Shown here piece after piece: positions 8,647-18,462 of a stretch of 36,772 bases of DNA. Each line of letters begins with the position of its first letter. Position 1 is the stretch's first letter. Origin of the DNA: an uncultured Anaerolineae bacterium (lineage in GTDB: Bacteria > Chloroflexota > Anaerolineae > Anaerolineales > Villigracilaceae). The DNA lies in assembly GCA_903822545.1 (NCBI GenBank), contig CAIJPN010000045.1, forward strand, positions 1 to 36,772. The letters are read 5' to 3'. A program made the position numbers and the translations under genes. A model generated the notes under the pieces. The model had not been told where the DNA came from. It did no database searches and saw only the letters and a program-made list of their open reading frames with translations.

Positions 8647-9978
8647 ATGAAAGTTGGCATTGACTTTGGCACATCCAACTCTGGCGTCGCCATCTACGAC
8701 GGCCAGCGTGTGACCGTATTGCCAATTGATCGGCAAAATGTGCTGCCCGAAGTGGTTAAAACCGTGCTATACGTTACCCGCGACTACGAGTGTTTCATCG
8801 GACAGGAGGCGATTGCGCAGTATTACCGCGACAACGTCAACCGCCAGCGCCGTTTTGTGAAAAAATGGGCCGGTGAAATCGATGTGATCGGCGCGGATAT
8901 GCACTTTGTGCGCGATGTCTACGTGATGGTAGATGAGATGAAGCCGGGGCGGCTGATGCAATACCTGAAAACTGCGCTGCGCAAGGAAGGTTTTCACGGC
9001 ACACAGGTTTTTGAGCGCTTTTACACCCCCGGTGACTTGGCGCAGGCCTACCTGGGACTGCTCAAACAACGCGCCGAGCAGATTTTGGGGGAAAAGATCG
9101 ATGCTGTGACCCTGGGCCGCCCGGTGAAGTTTGCGGCCACGCCCGAAGGCGACCGCCGCGCCGAAGAGACGCTGCGCGCCGCCGCGCATGCAGCCGGTTT
9201 TGAGCAGGTGGATTTTGAGTTGGAGCCAATCGCCGCCGCACTCGATTACGAGCAGACGCTCGAAAAACCCCAAAACGTGATCATTTTCGACTTTGGCGGT
9301 GGCACGCTGGACATTGCCGTAATGCGCCTGGGCGGCCCTTCGTCAGGCTCGGGGCGTAAAGTATATGCCAGCGGTGGCGTGGATATTGCCGGTAGCGATT
9401 TCGACCGTGCTATCATCGAAAAGCGTATGTTGCAGCACTTCGGCTTGGGGCGCATCAACCACCAACCAGAGATTTTGGAGATGATCCAGGCCGTCCCAGA
9501 TTGGATGGCGCTGCCCGAGCTTGCCACACCGCTGAATCGCAACACGCTCGAAAAAGCCATCCGCGCCGGGCTGGCTCCTGCGCGCCTGAAAGCGCTGCAA
9601 GGGCTGATCTACAACGACCTGGCCTTCACCTTCTACAACCGGGTGGAGGCCGCCAAAATCGCACTTTCCAGCCAGGGTGCCACCACCATCAGCCTGGACG
9701 ACAGCGGTATCGCACTCTGGGAGTTGTACACACGCCACCAGTTTGAATCTGACATCTTTGATTATCTTGGCAAAGTGGAAAAAGTGCTGCTCGATACCCT
9801 GGCCGCCTCCGGGCTGGAGCCGGGCAATATCGACGCCATCGTCAAAACCGGCGGCTCTTCGAATATCCCGCTATTTGCGGGAATGCTGGCGCGAATTTTC
9901 GGTGCCGGCAAAGTCAAGCAATCGAACGCTTTCAGCAGCGTGGTGGCAGGGCTGGCGATACGCGCAAAAGCCGGGTAG
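8647..9978 (+). CDS. Hsp70-family protein, YegD-like
   Basis: This 443-residue protein has a strong AGGAG before the ATG. The actin/Hsp70 ATPase motifs are intact: phosphate-1 (VGIDFGTSNSGVAIYD, residues 3-18), phosphate-2 (IIFDFGGGTLDIAVMRL, about 214-230) and the adenosine motif (VKTGGSSNIPLFAGML, about 399-414). There is no classical substrate-binding beta-sandwich or lid after the ATPase domain, and the length matches the E. coli YegD type (about 450 residues) rather than DnaK (about 640). It lacks dnaJ or grpE neighbours, so it is unlikely to be the housekeeping chaperone. Pairing with the GyrA-C-like protein upstream suggests a shared function, possibly with that protein acting as client or adaptor; this is inference. 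Confidence 0.88.
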   Translation: MKVGIDFGTSNSGVAIYDGQRVTVLPIDRQNVLPEVVKTVLYVTRDYECFIGQEAIAQYYRDNVNRQRRFVKKWAGEIDVIGADMHFVRDVYVMVDEMKPGRLMQYLKTALRKEGFHGTQVFERFYTPGDLAQAYLGLLKQRAEQILGEKIDAVTLGRPVKFAATPEGDRRAEETLRAAAHAAGFEQVDFELEPIAAALDYEQTLEKPQNVIIFDFGGGTLDIAVMRLGGPSSGSGRKVYASGGVDIAGSDFDRAIIEKRMLQHFGLGRINHQPEILEMIQAVPDWMALPELATPLNRNTLEKAIRAGLAPARLKALQGLIYNDLAFTFYNRVEAAKIALSSQGATTISLDDSGIALWELYTRHQFESDIFDYLGKVEKVLLDTLAASGLEPGNIDAIVKTGGSSNIPLFAGMLARIFGAGKVKQSNAFSSVVAGLAIRAKAG

Positions 9979-10107
9979 ATACATAAGATTCACCCAGGTT
10001 TTTACGCTTTGCAATGATTCGGCAACGGAATATTTTCTGATACGCGGAACAATTTCGGGCTGGGGGACATCTATCCAGAAATAAGCAAAATTTATCTGGA
10101 GGCTCAA

Positions 10108-10860
10108 ATGTTCACAAAAAAACTCATCCAAATCCTTGTCATCCTGGCAGTGCTGGCAACATCATTTGTCACTGCTCCCAGCGCATTGGCCGCTTCTTCT
10201 GTGTGCGGCGGTAACGTAACTGTCGTTAGTGGTGACACACTGCGCAAAATCGCGGACCGCTGCTACACTACCGTATCTGCGCTGCAACTGGCAAATAACA
10301 TCAGCAACCCCAACCTGATTTATGTCGGGCAGGTGCTGGTTATGCCGGGTTCGCTACTCAAAGGCAGCGGTAACATCGATATTTATATCGTGGCGCATGG
10401 CAACAGCCTTAAAACGGTTGCGGAATTATTCTCCACCACGGTGGATACTCTGCTCAAACTGAATCCTGCCATTACCAACCCCAACCTGATCTACGAAGGG
10501 CAGCGTATCAACATCCCGACGCCGGGTTCCACCATCCCAACACCTCCCACGCCCCCGGCTGGCGGCTCCACCTACACCGTACAGACTGGCGACACCCTGC
10601 GCAAGATCGCTAACCGGTTGAATACCACCGTTGACGCTATCATCAAAGTCAACCCGCAGATCGTCAACCCGAATCTGATTTACGCCGGACAGGTGATCAA
10701 CCTCCCCGCCGGGTTGTCTACCCACACCGTCCAGCGCGGTGACACGCTCAAGATCATCGCTGCCAAATATGGCACCACCCTCGAGAACTTGCTGGCGCTC
10801 AATCCGCAGATCACGAATGCAAATTTGATTTACGTTGGGCAGGTTATCCGTCTGAAATAG
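10108..10860 (+). CDS. Secreted protein with four LysM domains
   Basis: This 250-residue protein has GGAGG six bases before the ATG. A signal peptide covers residues 1-30 ([25 protein letters not shown]). Four LysM modules follow at about 36-81, 91-136, 152-197 and 203-249. Each has the GDTL- or GNSL-type opening and an N(P/A)NLIY-x-GQ ending, which are hallmarks of peptidoglycan or chitin-oligomer binding. A Pro/Thr linker (PTPPTPPAG) separates modules two and three. The first module carries a Cys pair (VCGG and DRCY) that may form a disulphide. No catalytic domain is present, so it is a wall-binding protein rather than a hydrolase. It follows the Hsp70 gene after 129 nt with its own ribosome site and ends at a strong terminator. 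Confidence 0.92.
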   Translation: MFTKKLIQILVILAVLATSFVTAPSALAASSVCGGNVTVVSGDTLRKIADRCYTTVSALQLANNISNPNLIYVGQVLVMPGSLLKGSGNIDIYIVAHGNSLKTVAELFSTTVDTLLKLNPAITNPNLIYEGQRINIPTPGSTIPTPPTPPAGGSTYTVQTGDTLRKIANRLNTTVDAIIKVNPQIVNPNLIYAGQVINLPAGLSTHTVQRGDTLKIIAAKYGTTLENLLALNPQITNANLIYVGQVIRLK

Positions 10861-10861
10861 C

Positions 10862-10922
10862 AAACCTGGAATAAAAAGACCGCATCCTCTCTTTGGGGAT
10901 GCGGTCTTTTTATTCCAGGTTT
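10862..10922 (+). terminator. 26-bp hairpin terminator between convergent genes
   Basis: A perfect 26-bp inverted repeat has arms at 10862-10887 and 10897-10922 with a 9-nt loop. The core (GACCGCATCC/GGATGCGGTC) is flanked by A5 and T5. It begins just after the LysM stop (10860) and ends just before the stop of the convergent gene at 10929, so it can serve both strands. Confidence 0.92.
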
Positions 10923-10928
10923 CTGGGT

Positions 10929-11861
10929 TTATTTGTCGACGATTGTGGCCGAAACTACCCAGCGTTGCTCCGCTTCTGTTTGCGAAAGCACCACCAACAA
11001 GCAGGATTGGGTTTCTGTCAATTTTTCGACAACTGGTACTTGTTGGATGCTGTTGATTTCATAAAAAGCGTTTTCACCGTTGGTGTATGACACTTTGATG
11101 ATGTCACCCGCCTGGAAGGTTTTTACAACCGCTTCCAGTTGGATATTCCACGGTAGGGAGACCAACTTGCAATATTCGCTGCCCTGCACCCATTCTGGGC
11201 CTTGGGGATTCCACTTCCCATTATCAATTTTGCCTTTGTTCAAGTTAAATTGCCATCCGCCGGGTAATTCCAGGTTATTGGGAACGGGCGTTTTCACTTC
11301 GGCAGTTTCTGTTGGGGCGGGTGGCTGAACGCTGGCGGAACTTTTCGCAAAGTAAGAGACACCCATGAAAACAACAATGGCCAGGATTAGCGCCAGGACA
11401 CCCAGCATAATTTTTTCGCTTGGCCTGAGCTCTTTATCATCGGTGATGGGCATGGATGGCGCTTTAACCGTTGGTTCAACATAATCTTCCAACGCCAGGT
11501 TACGCAATCCCTTGTAATCACCCTTTGTCGAGCTGTTTGGGGTTGCCGTGGGTTGTTGCGGGGGCTCTTCATATGTGTATTGCCCCTGAGCCTGGTAGTT
11601 TTCCGGCACAACTGGCGAACCCGAATCAGCCTCATCTTCATCATCAAACAAAGATTCTCGGGCCCAGGAAGATGGTTCCGGTTTATTGTTTCCTTCAACT
11701 GGAGCTGCTGGTGTCAAATCTTCTTCTGGCGGGTCGTCAAACAGGGAACGCCTGATCATATTCATGGCATCGTCATGTTGACTCTGATTGCGCTCATTTT
11801 TTATTTGATCAGCACTTGATCCAGATGAACTCTGTCCGTTTTCTTTTTTCGGATTGTTCAT
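10929..11861 (-). CDS. Single-pass membrane protein with degenerate sortase-like extracytoplasmic domain
   Basis: This 310-residue protein has GGAG upstream of ATG 11861. Residues 1-149 are acidic, polar and probably disordered, with two near-identical motifs (RRSLFDDPPEED at about 37 and RESLFDDEDEAD at about 68). Residues 150-172 are one transmembrane helix (IMLGVLALILAIVVFMGVSYF). A short Pro/Thr spacer is followed by a compact domain (about 195-310) that ends like a class D/E sortase: AGDIIKVSYTNG, FYEINSIQQV, then SCLLVV (Cys 287) and RWVVSA (Arg 300). The sortase catalytic His (usually in a GH motif before the L-x-GD segment) is not seen; CKLVSLPWN occupies that place. I therefore call it sortase-like and probably not a transpeptidase. 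It is the last gene of the kinase/CpaE/GerMN operon, 32 nt after the preceding gene. Confidence 0.65.
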   Translation of the reverse strand: MNNPKKENGQSSSGSSADQIKNERNQSQHDDAMNMIRRSLFDDPPEEDLTPAAPVEGNNKPEPSSWARESLFDDEDEADSGSPVVPENYQAQGQYTYEEPPQQPTATPNSSTKGDYKGLRNLALEDYVEPTVKAPSMPITDDKELRPSEKIMLGVLALILAIVVFMGVSYFAKSSASVQPPAPTETAEVKTPVPNNLELPGGWQFNLNKGKIDNGKWNPQGPEWVQGSEYCKLVSLPWNIQLEAVVKTFQAGDIIKVSYTNGENAFYEINSIQQVPVVEKLTETQSCLLVVLSQTEAEQRWVVSATIVDK

Positions 11862-11893
11862 TTAAAAATCTCCGCAAGCAATGATAATCCCAT

Positions 11894-14347
11894 TTAAGGC
11901 ATAACAACAGGCAGATCACCATTGCCAACCTTAAACAAAACCGTCATAACCCCATCTGTTGCCAGGAGCAGGTCTTGTCTCCATGACGGATCGAGCAAGG
12001 TCACTGTCACCGGTATTCTGGGAGCATAACCGCTCATGTCGAAAGATACACTCCCGTTGATCGTGTTTCCGGTGAGCACAGTCCCATCTGGAAGCGTCAC
12101 TTTTACACCTACATTGTTCAGCCATTCATCGGCTTCTGCCAGGTTATTACCGTTTCGATCATTTACCACAAACACCATGATGCGAGCGCGGGAAACAATA
12201 GGCGTTGGGCTTGGTTTGGGTGTGGATGTTGGGGCATATATCGGAATATTGGGAATTAATGCAAGTTGTCCCATGGTTTGCCGGTTACTATCAAAGGCCT
12301 GCAGGTTGCTCCAAAATTTTTCAACATATTCTTTGGCACCTGAACATCTAATTTCGTTGGCAACCAATTCCCAGGTCATGGGTTTGCCGCTGTCAGAAAT
12401 CTTGGCAACCGCATTTTGCAGGCAGCCCAACCCGCTGTGGTATGAAACCAGCGTAAACTTCCAATAGTTTTCGTAAGTGGTGGTCTCTTTGTATGAATCA
12501 AGCAGGTGTTTGACCTGTGCGCAGTTGGATTGTAATACAACACCTACCAGCGGAATGCTTTGTTTGGCTTTGTCACGGTCGATCCCTTGTGGACAGGTGG
12601 CACAGGTAGCGCTGAGCGATTGCAAGAAAGCCCCACGAATCATCCGCTGTATTGCTGGCGGTTGGTAAGCATAAGGCGTGCTGCAGTCTCCCACTACAGG
12701 TTCGCAAGCGATTTTGTAAACTGCTGTATTGTAACGAAGCAGCACATCTACGCCCAATTGGTTAACTTGCCCCAGGCCGATTTCATCAATATATGCGCGC
12801 GCATCTGACGGCCAGAACTGTGATTCAACCTCGATCAGCGTTTTTAAAATTTTGGGTGGAAGCCGGTAATTGCGACTGACCATCCACAGGCTGAAATCAA
12901 ATTGGTTCTGCCACCTTACCATTTCCGGGAAGGCTTTTTCCAGCCCACATTGGTTGGGCGCATTACCGATTAAACCTCCGTTGGGGCAGGAACTGGCATC
13001 CACCACACCACTCATTATTAACTTGGCGGCCAGGTAATGCAGCTTCTTCTGGGTGTTCAACTCTTGGGGTGTCAGCACAAATTCGCCCCAGACAGTCTCT
13101 GGTGGGGCAGGTATGTTCCAGGTTTCTGCGCAGGCATCGGTTACATAAAATGGGCGGCTCTGGGTGGTTAGGTTGACAAAATAATCGTTGCCCTGTTGAT
13201 AAACCTTGATGTTGGCATTAATCGTTTGGCTGTTTTCTCCATGAGCCTGGGCAAAGAATGTCAGGATCGTGTTATCTTCCACATCTACAACACAGGGTAC
13301 ATCGTGGCAGATAAATTCCTTGAAATTGTTCAGCATCCCCCGAATTTCCACCGGTTCGTTGATGATTGATGAAAACCCGTAGAGCGTAACATACGGCCGG
13401 GGTAATGCGCCTGAATCAGCCTGAATGAAGGCAAAAACTTCCCCACGCGGCATCAGGTTGGGTTGCTCGATGATGATTCCAGGCGTGGATAATGGAATGC
13501 CAGCAAGGCTGGTCATGGTTGGTGAAAGGATCGGTGTTGCGGTGCTGGTCTGGGTGGGTGTGCTGGAAGGAGTCCGGGTGCTTGTGGGCGTAGGTGTGCT
13601 GGTTGGTGTTCGGGTTTTGGTTGCAGATGGGGTGACAGATGGCGTTGATGTATTCGTAGCTGTGCTTGTGTTGGTTGGTGTCGCTGTGAAAGTGGCTGTA
13701 TTGGTTGGCGTTGGTGTTTTTGTGGGCGGCAGTGGCGTTGCAGATGGAAGCGGGCTTGGCGTTATTTGCAGGCAGGCTGGGGCCGAATCGATCACATCCT
13801 TGGGCGATGTGGTCTGATCATGCTCATCGTAAACTTTTACTGCTTTGATTTCACTGAACTGCTTCAAGTTGGCTGTGATCAGGTGGGCAATATTCAACTC
13901 AGCATATTGGGGTTGGCATGTTCCCAACAGGTAAACCTTTGCAACGCCCCCCACGATTTCTAATTTGCGATACGCCGTGAAGCCATCATACAGTGCTATA
14001 TAACCGTTGGTATATTTTTCGGTCGCCCCCGGCCCCTTAAAATACTCATCCAGCAAAGCCTGAGGCAGGTTGATGGAGGAACGCAAGTAACGTTCTCCTG
14101 CCACCAGGTATGGGGGATTTTTGGTTGCCAGGCGCGAACTGCTGGCAAAATAGATTCTGTACAGGTAATAATTGGGGGTGGCGCTCGGGATGATTGTGTT
14201 TGTGGCGGTGAGGCTGGCATCAGTAGGCAAGTAAACATAACCCGCTTTTGCTTGTGCTTCGCTGCTCCCGATCATTCCCAGGAACAACGCGCCCAGCAAA
14301 AGTGGAATTAATATTAGCTTGACTACATCACCCTTTGCCACAAACAT
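11894..14347 (-). CDS. Exported GerMN / Thr-Pro linker / transglycosylase-like protein
   Basis: This 817-residue protein starts with an N-terminal signal or anchor (residues 9-33). Residues 60-175 resemble a GerMN domain ([41 protein letters not shown]). Residues 196-290 are a Thr/Pro/Ser linker with TPT, TAT and TST repeats. Residues 300-430 are of unknown fold. Residues 480-650 resemble a lytic transglycosylase: a putative catalytic Glu near 508 ([11 protein letters not shown]), [10 protein letters not shown] near 523 and SYHSGLGCL near 635. A second linker leads to a beta-rich Cna-B/SdrD-like C-terminus (residues 721-806, [23 protein letters not shown]). It has many paired cysteines. It probably remodels or binds peptidoglycan outside the membrane. 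It starts 10 nt after the upstream gene stops, consistent with an operon. The domain calls come from motifs only. Confidence 0.75.
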   Translation of the reverse strand: MFVAKGDVVKLILIPLLLGALFLGMIGSSEAQAKAGYVYLPTDASLTATNTIIPSATPNYYLYRIYFASSSRLATKNPPYLVAGERYLRSSINLPQALLDEYFKGPGATEKYTNGYIALYDGFTAYRKLEIVGGVAKVYLLGTCQPQYAELNIAHLITANLKQFSEIKAVKVYDEHDQTTSPKDVIDSAPACLQITPSPLPSATPLPPTKTPTPTNTATFTATPTNTSTATNTSTPSVTPSATKTRTPTSTPTPTSTRTPSSTPTQTSTATPILSPTMTSLAGIPLSTPGIIIEQPNLMPRGEVFAFIQADSGALPRPYVTLYGFSSIINEPVEIRGMLNNFKEFICHDVPCVVDVEDNTILTFFAQAHGENSQTINANIKVYQQGNDYFVNLTTQSRPFYVTDACAETWNIPAPPETVWGEFVLTPQELNTQKKLHYLAAKLIMSGVVDASSCPNGGLIGNAPNQCGLEKAFPEMVRWQNQFDFSLWMVSRNYRLPPKILKTLIEVESQFWPSDARAYIDEIGLGQVNQLGVDVLLRYNTAVYKIACEPVVGDCSTPYAYQPPAIQRMIRGAFLQSLSATCATCPQGIDRDKAKQSIPLVGVVLQSNCAQVKHLLDSYKETTTYENYWKFTLVSYHSGLGCLQNAVAKISDSGKPMTWELVANEIRCSGAKEYVEKFWSNLQAFDSNRQTMGQLALIPNIPIYAPTSTPKPSPTPIVSRARIMVFVVNDRNGNNLAEADEWLNNVGVKVTLPDGTVLTGNTINGSVSFDMSGYAPRIPVTVTLLDPSWRQDLLLATDGVMTVLFKVGNGDLPVVMP

Positions 14348-14357
14348 AAGTTCAGTT

Positions 14358-15560
14358 TCACTTCCCAGACATACGATTCGTTACCCGTTTCCAGGCTTGT
14401 GATGGCGCAGCAGGCGGGATATTCTTATAAACATCATCGGTCAACTTGTAGGCCATATTTTCTAATTGCACCCCGATGGGTAGTTCTGGTATCCTGAGCA
14501 TGAACGGTTCGCCAAAATTGATCGCTTTGAAAACTTCGTTCGGCTCGAACGGGAGAACATAATCGAAAGTGCGTCCCAAGACTTTTTCAAGCTGTGCTTG
14601 CTTGATCCCAACGTGATTGCTACTATAGTTCAATATCAATTTTACCTTATCTGGCGGATACCCGAGGCGATCATAAATATTGATGGCGCTATCAGCTGCA
14701 CGCAGGGATGCCATATCTGGTGAAATCACCAACATTATATCCTTGGCAAGGTTGAGTAATGTGATCGTTTCATCTGAAAAATCATGAGGCACATCAAGAA
14801 CGATAAATTCGTAACGCTCCTTGAGCCTGTCAAAAATTTCTTTCCAGAATTCCACCTTGAAGGAATCCACAGCTATTGGATATTTTGGGGATGCAATGTA
14901 ATTTAATCCACTTTTGTGCTGACTCACCAGGGTCTCAATAAACCCATCATCCAAACTGCCCAGCGGCACATCGACACAATCTTCCCAGTTTGCTTTGGGA
15001 GAACCATCCAGCATCATCGCCACCTGCCCGGCTGCTAATACTGCATCGGCGATGAGCGTGGGCTTGCTCCAGATGTTATAGAAAGCGACTGCCAGGTTGA
15101 TTGCAAGGCTGGTACATCCGATTCCGCCCCGCAAGCTGTGTACCGCGATTATGCTGGAAACCATCTCCTGTTTTTGCTGCGCAATCTGGATGGCCTTTCC
15201 GCGTCGCGCCAGGATACCCAAACGCGCAACCAGTTCTTCGGGTTGGAAAGGCTTAACCAGGTAATCATCTGCTCCCAGATCAAAGGCTTTCAATTTGTCT
15301 TCTAGCAGGTTTTGGGCGGTCACAAAAATAACCGGCACATGGCTGAAATTTGGATCGCGCCGAATACGCTGGAGAATATCGAAACCAGTAAAATCTGGCA
15401 GCTGCAGATCCAGGATAATCATATCCGGCTTATAAGCCGGGATGGCTGCCAGGCCTTCCTGCCCCGTTTGGGCGTATTTTAGTTCGTATTGTTCTTTTTC
15501 CAGCGCACGAGAAATCATCTTTTGGTACAGCGGTTCGTCATCGATCAGTAAAATGCGCAT
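14358..15560 (-). CDS. Receiver fused to CpaE/MinD-like ATPase with atypical P-loop
   Basis: This 400-residue protein has AAGGAG nine bases before ATG 15560. Residues 1-120 are a complete receiver: IDDEP, phospho-acceptor Asp 51 (MIILDLQLPD), the switch Thr (FVTAQN) and Lys 103 (YLVKPF). Residues 135-400 are a ParA/MinD/CpaE-type ATPase (SSIIAVHSLRGGIGCTSLAINLA; FIVLDVPHDFSDETI; MLVISPDMASLRAA). The deviant Walker A normally reads KGGxGKT, but here it is RGGIGCT, so both lysines are replaced. CpaE/TadZ proteins often keep a degenerate P-loop and work in polar localisation of Tad pili, but no tad genes are nearby. It lies between a hybrid kinase and wall proteins, so it may be phosphorylated by that kinase and act on localisation at the membrane (inference). 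Confidence 0.88.
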   Translation of the reverse strand: MRILLIDDEPLYQKMISRALEKEQYELKYAQTGQEGLAAIPAYKPDMIILDLQLPDFTGFDILQRIRRDPNFSHVPVIFVTAQNLLEDKLKAFDLGADDYLVKPFQPEELVARLGILARRGKAIQIAQQKQEMVSSIIAVHSLRGGIGCTSLAINLAVAFYNIWSKPTLIADAVLAAGQVAMMLDGSPKANWEDCVDVPLGSLDDGFIETLVSQHKSGLNYIASPKYPIAVDSFKVEFWKEIFDRLKERYEFIVLDVPHDFSDETITLLNLAKDIMLVISPDMASLRAADSAINIYDRLGYPPDKVKLILNYSSNHVGIKQAQLEKVLGRTFDYVLPFEPNEVFKAINFGEPFMLRIPELPIGVQLENMAYKLTDDVYKNIPPAAPSQAWKRVTNRMSGK

Positions 15561-15597
15561 AATTATGTACTCCTTGGAAAAATTGCCAACAAAAAAT

Positions 15598-18342
15598 TTA
15601 CTGCCGGCTATCGAAAACCCGCAGTGCGGTGGCTCGCAATATCATTATACTGTCACTTATCCCGGTGATAAGCTCATTTGCCTCGCCAGTTTCACCTTTC
15701 ATTAGTTGTGAATCTAACTCGGCTGCCAGCGTAGATAGTTTCATCGCGCCAAAATTGGCGGCTACGCCTTTCATATTATGTGCCTGGCCCGAGACTTTTT
15801 TCCATTCCCCGTTCCCTGCATCTTTTTTCATGGTTGCGACTTTTTCGGGCAGCGCTTCTACAAACTCTTTCAGCAGTTCCCGGTAGAATGAAAAATCATT
15901 ACTGAACCGCGAAAGCGATCCTTGCACATCCAATATCGGTTTGTCATCGCTGCTTTGCTGAATTTCAGGTGTTTTGCGGTCAGATAATGCCGTATAAATG
16001 CTGGTTCCCATGCAAGAATCGATTGCCTGGAGTACCCGTTTGGTCTCAAATGGCTTTGGGATGTAGTCGTCAATCCCAGCTTCGGTCAGCTTTTGCATAT
16101 TTCCCTGCATCGCATAAGCGGTCAGGGCAATAATGGGGATGTGGGTTTTGCCTTTTTCATGTTCGCGAATGCGGCGGCTGGCTTCCAGGCCATCCATTTC
16201 GGGCATTTGTAAATCCATGAAGATGAGATCAAAATTTTTCGTTATCGCCGCTTCTACTGCTTCCCGACCGTTCGATGCAATTTCAACCATGTGCCCCTGG
16301 CGGGTGAGCATGATACTCATCATCTTTTGATTGAGCTCGTTATCTTCAGCCACCATGATTCTTAACCCGCGAATTTGCAGACCGCCGGTTTGCTTTTTCT
16401 TCTTCTGTTCTTTGGAAATTTGCGGTCTCTGGTTGCCCTGGGTTTCCAGCGCATACTGGATCACCTCGCGCACTTGTGACTGACAGATGGGCTTAACCAA
16501 GTGCCCTGAGTAACCCATTTCATGCGCACGCGCCAGTTCGTTCAGCCGCCCCATCGAAGTCAGGATAACCACCTTGACTTCCTGGGTGATCGGTTCTGAG
16601 CGAATTTCCCTCAGGGTGGCTTCGCCGTTCATGTCGGGCATTTGCATATCGAGCAGCACCAACTCGAATTTCGAATTAGTCATAACTCCGCGGAAAAGAG
16701 CCGGGATGACATCCCCGCCGCTGGAAACGCTTTTCACTTCACAGTCCAGGTCTTCCAGCATTCGGGTCAGGTATTCACGGCTGGCAGCATTATCATCAAC
16801 GACCAGCACACGCGTATCTCGCAAATGCAAAGGCAGGATTTCCTTGGGCGTATTCTGCGGGAATTTCCCAAAATCAGCCACAAATACAAACCGGCTGCCG
16901 GTTCCTGGAACACTTTCCACGCGGATTTGCCCACCCATCAGCTCCACCAGCTCTTTGGAAATGCTCAAACCCAGGCCGGTACCGCCATATTTGCGAGTGG
17001 TCGAACCATCTGCCTGCACAAAGCGTTCGAAAATGGCTTTTTGCTGCTCGGGGGTGATTCCTATGCCCGTATCTGCTACCTCAAAACGCAATGATATCCG
17101 GTCTTTGGTTTCTTCCGCGATTTCGACATCAATGGATACTTCACCTTTGCTGGTGAATTTGATCGCATTGTCGACCAGGTTAGTTAACACCTGGCGCAAT
17201 CGCCCGGGGTCGCCAATCAGGTTGGTCGGCACTGTGGGGCTGATGTAAGACAGCAATTCCAGGTTTTTCTTTTCTGCCCGGCTCGAAAGTATAGATGTAA
17301 CCCCCTCAACAACATTGTGCAGCATAAAGGGGATATGTTCCAGCGTAAGTTGGCCCGCTTCCAGCTTTGAAAAGTCAAGCACGCTGTTCAAAACATCCAG
17401 TAATGCCCCGGCACTGTTGCGGGCGCTTGAAAGCAGGTTATATTGCTCGGTGTTCAGGTCTGTTTCGATGGTCAGATCGATCATCCCGATCAGGCCATTT
17501 AAGGGTGTGCGGATTTCGTGGCTGATGTTGGCGACAAACTCGCTTTTGGCCCGGTCTGCCTGTTCAGCTACCAGGCGCGCCTGCACCTGTTCGGTAATAT
17601 CGTGGTAGATCCACAGGGCACCTTCCATCTGGCCTTCCACCAGCAATGGCACACCTGCCGCCTCAACGTAAATATTTGTTCCGTCTTTGCGGCGGCGTTG
17701 CGAAATGGTTTTTACCAGGCTGCCTTTTACCAGCTTGTCCGTCGAGGATGGGTCGTTGTTTGAGTTTTCACGGCGCAGCAAGTGGTGAATATTCTCCCCA
17801 ACGACTTCATCGTGATCATAGCCAAACATTTCCTCGAACGCCGGGTTGCAGGTCAATATCTGGTGGGCCGTGTCGGTGGTCAGGATGGCCGTTGGGCTGT
17901 TGGCAATCAGCGCTTCGAGAAAATCCTTCTGCTGCCGGATTGTGGCTTCCGCTTTCTTCTGTTCGGTGATGTCGCGGATAATATAAATGTGCCCGGCTTT
18001 TTCATCACTCAGCAAGATCGGGTACTGGGTTACATCCAGCCACTGGTGACTTTTACCTCGCAGAACCTCGCCCTGGCAATCCACCAACCGCAGCGGGGTG
18101 TTGTTACGTTCACCAATAATAATTTTGTCGACATCCGTATTTACCAGGGCATCGAAGGTGGTGTGCAAATCAGAGATGGCCGCTTTGTTACAGCGGATAA
18201 TCTTTCCATCATTGTTCGCGACAATGATGGCATTTTGCACGGCATCGAAAATTGCTTCCCATTCGCGTTTACCGCGTTCGAGAACATTGTCGAGCCAGGT
18301 TCGGTCGGTGTCTTGGGGCGGAAGTTCATTTTTTGCAGGCAT
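15598..18342 (-). CDS. Soluble hybrid histidine kinase PAS-PAS-HisKA-HATPase-REC-REC-Hpt
   Basis: This 914-residue protein starts at [11 protein letters not shown], with GAGG nine bases upstream. It has no membrane segment. Domains in order: PAS about 25-130, PAS about 140-252, HisKA with phospho-His 275 ([16 protein letters not shown]), HATPase about 375-492 ([24 protein letters not shown]), receiver 1 with Asp 565 ([13 protein letters not shown]), receiver 2 with Asp 710 ([13 protein letters not shown]), and Hpt about 810-914 with phospho-His 855 ([14 protein letters not shown]). This is the complete BarA/ArcB-type phosphorelay set in one chain. The natural partner is the receiver of the CpaE-like protein encoded 37 nt downstream. 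PAS ligands are unknown. All phosphotransfer residues are intact. Confidence 0.95.
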   Translation of the reverse strand: MPAKNELPPQDTDRTWLDNVLERGKREWEAIFDAVQNAIIVANNDGKIIRCNKAAISDLHTTFDALVNTDVDKIIIGERNNTPLRLVDCQGEVLRGKSHQWLDVTQYPILLSDEKAGHIYIIRDITEQKKAEATIRQQKDFLEALIANSPTAILTTDTAHQILTCNPAFEEMFGYDHDEVVGENIHHLLRRENSNNDPSSTDKLVKGSLVKTISQRRRKDGTNIYVEAAGVPLLVEGQMEGALWIYHDITEQVQARLVAEQADRAKSEFVANISHEIRTPLNGLIGMIDLTIETDLNTEQYNLLSSARNSAGALLDVLNSVLDFSKLEAGQLTLEHIPFMLHNVVEGVTSILSSRAEKKNLELLSYISPTVPTNLIGDPGRLRQVLTNLVDNAIKFTSKGEVSIDVEIAEETKDRISLRFEVADTGIGITPEQQKAIFERFVQADGSTTRKYGGTGLGLSISKELVELMGGQIRVESVPGTGSRFVFVADFGKFPQNTPKEILPLHLRDTRVLVVDDNAASREYLTRMLEDLDCEVKSVSSGGDVIPALFRGVMTNSKFELVLLDMQMPDMNGEATLREIRSEPITQEVKVVILTSMGRLNELARAHEMGYSGHLVKPICQSQVREVIQYALETQGNQRPQISKEQKKKKQTGGLQIRGLRIMVAEDNELNQKMMSIMLTRQGHMVEIASNGREAVEAAITKNFDLIFMDLQMPEMDGLEASRRIREHEKGKTHIPIIALTAYAMQGNMQKLTEAGIDDYIPKPFETKRVLQAIDSCMGTSIYTALSDRKTPEIQQSSDDKPILDVQGSLSRFSNDFSFYRELLKEFVEALPEKVATMKKDAGNGEWKKVSGQAHNMKGVAANFGAMKLSTLAAELDSQLMKGETGEANELITGISDSIMILRATALRVFDSRQ

Positions 18343-18425
18343 GTGACTGTGCCTCGTCGTTGCGCGTGATTGTAAGCAAAAAAGTCTGATTTTTTAGAGA
18401 ATTCAAAGGTTTATAACAATAGATT

Positions 18426-18461
18426 TTTTAGAGACCGTGCCCAAAGGCCCGGTCTCTAAAA
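18426..18461 (-). terminator. Hairpin just after rny stop
   Basis: A 12-bp perfect inverted repeat has arms at 18426-18437 and 18450-18461, with a GCC/GGC pair inside the loop. It lies directly after the rny stop (18463) on the minus strand and before the hybrid kinase start. The T run after it on the minus strand is short, so termination may be partial, letting rny transcription reach the kinase operon. Confidence 0.55.
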
Positions 18462-18462
18462 T

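Noticed and set aside
13500-13750. Tandem repeat array resembling a CRISPR or minisatellite
   Set aside because: The repetition comes from Thr/Pro codons in the linker; there are no regular spacers or constant repeat length.
13425-13817. Plus-strand frame rich in VGVxVGV repeats
   Set aside because: It is the complement of the Thr/Pro linker in the GerMN protein; the periodicity reflects that linker and not a real protein.
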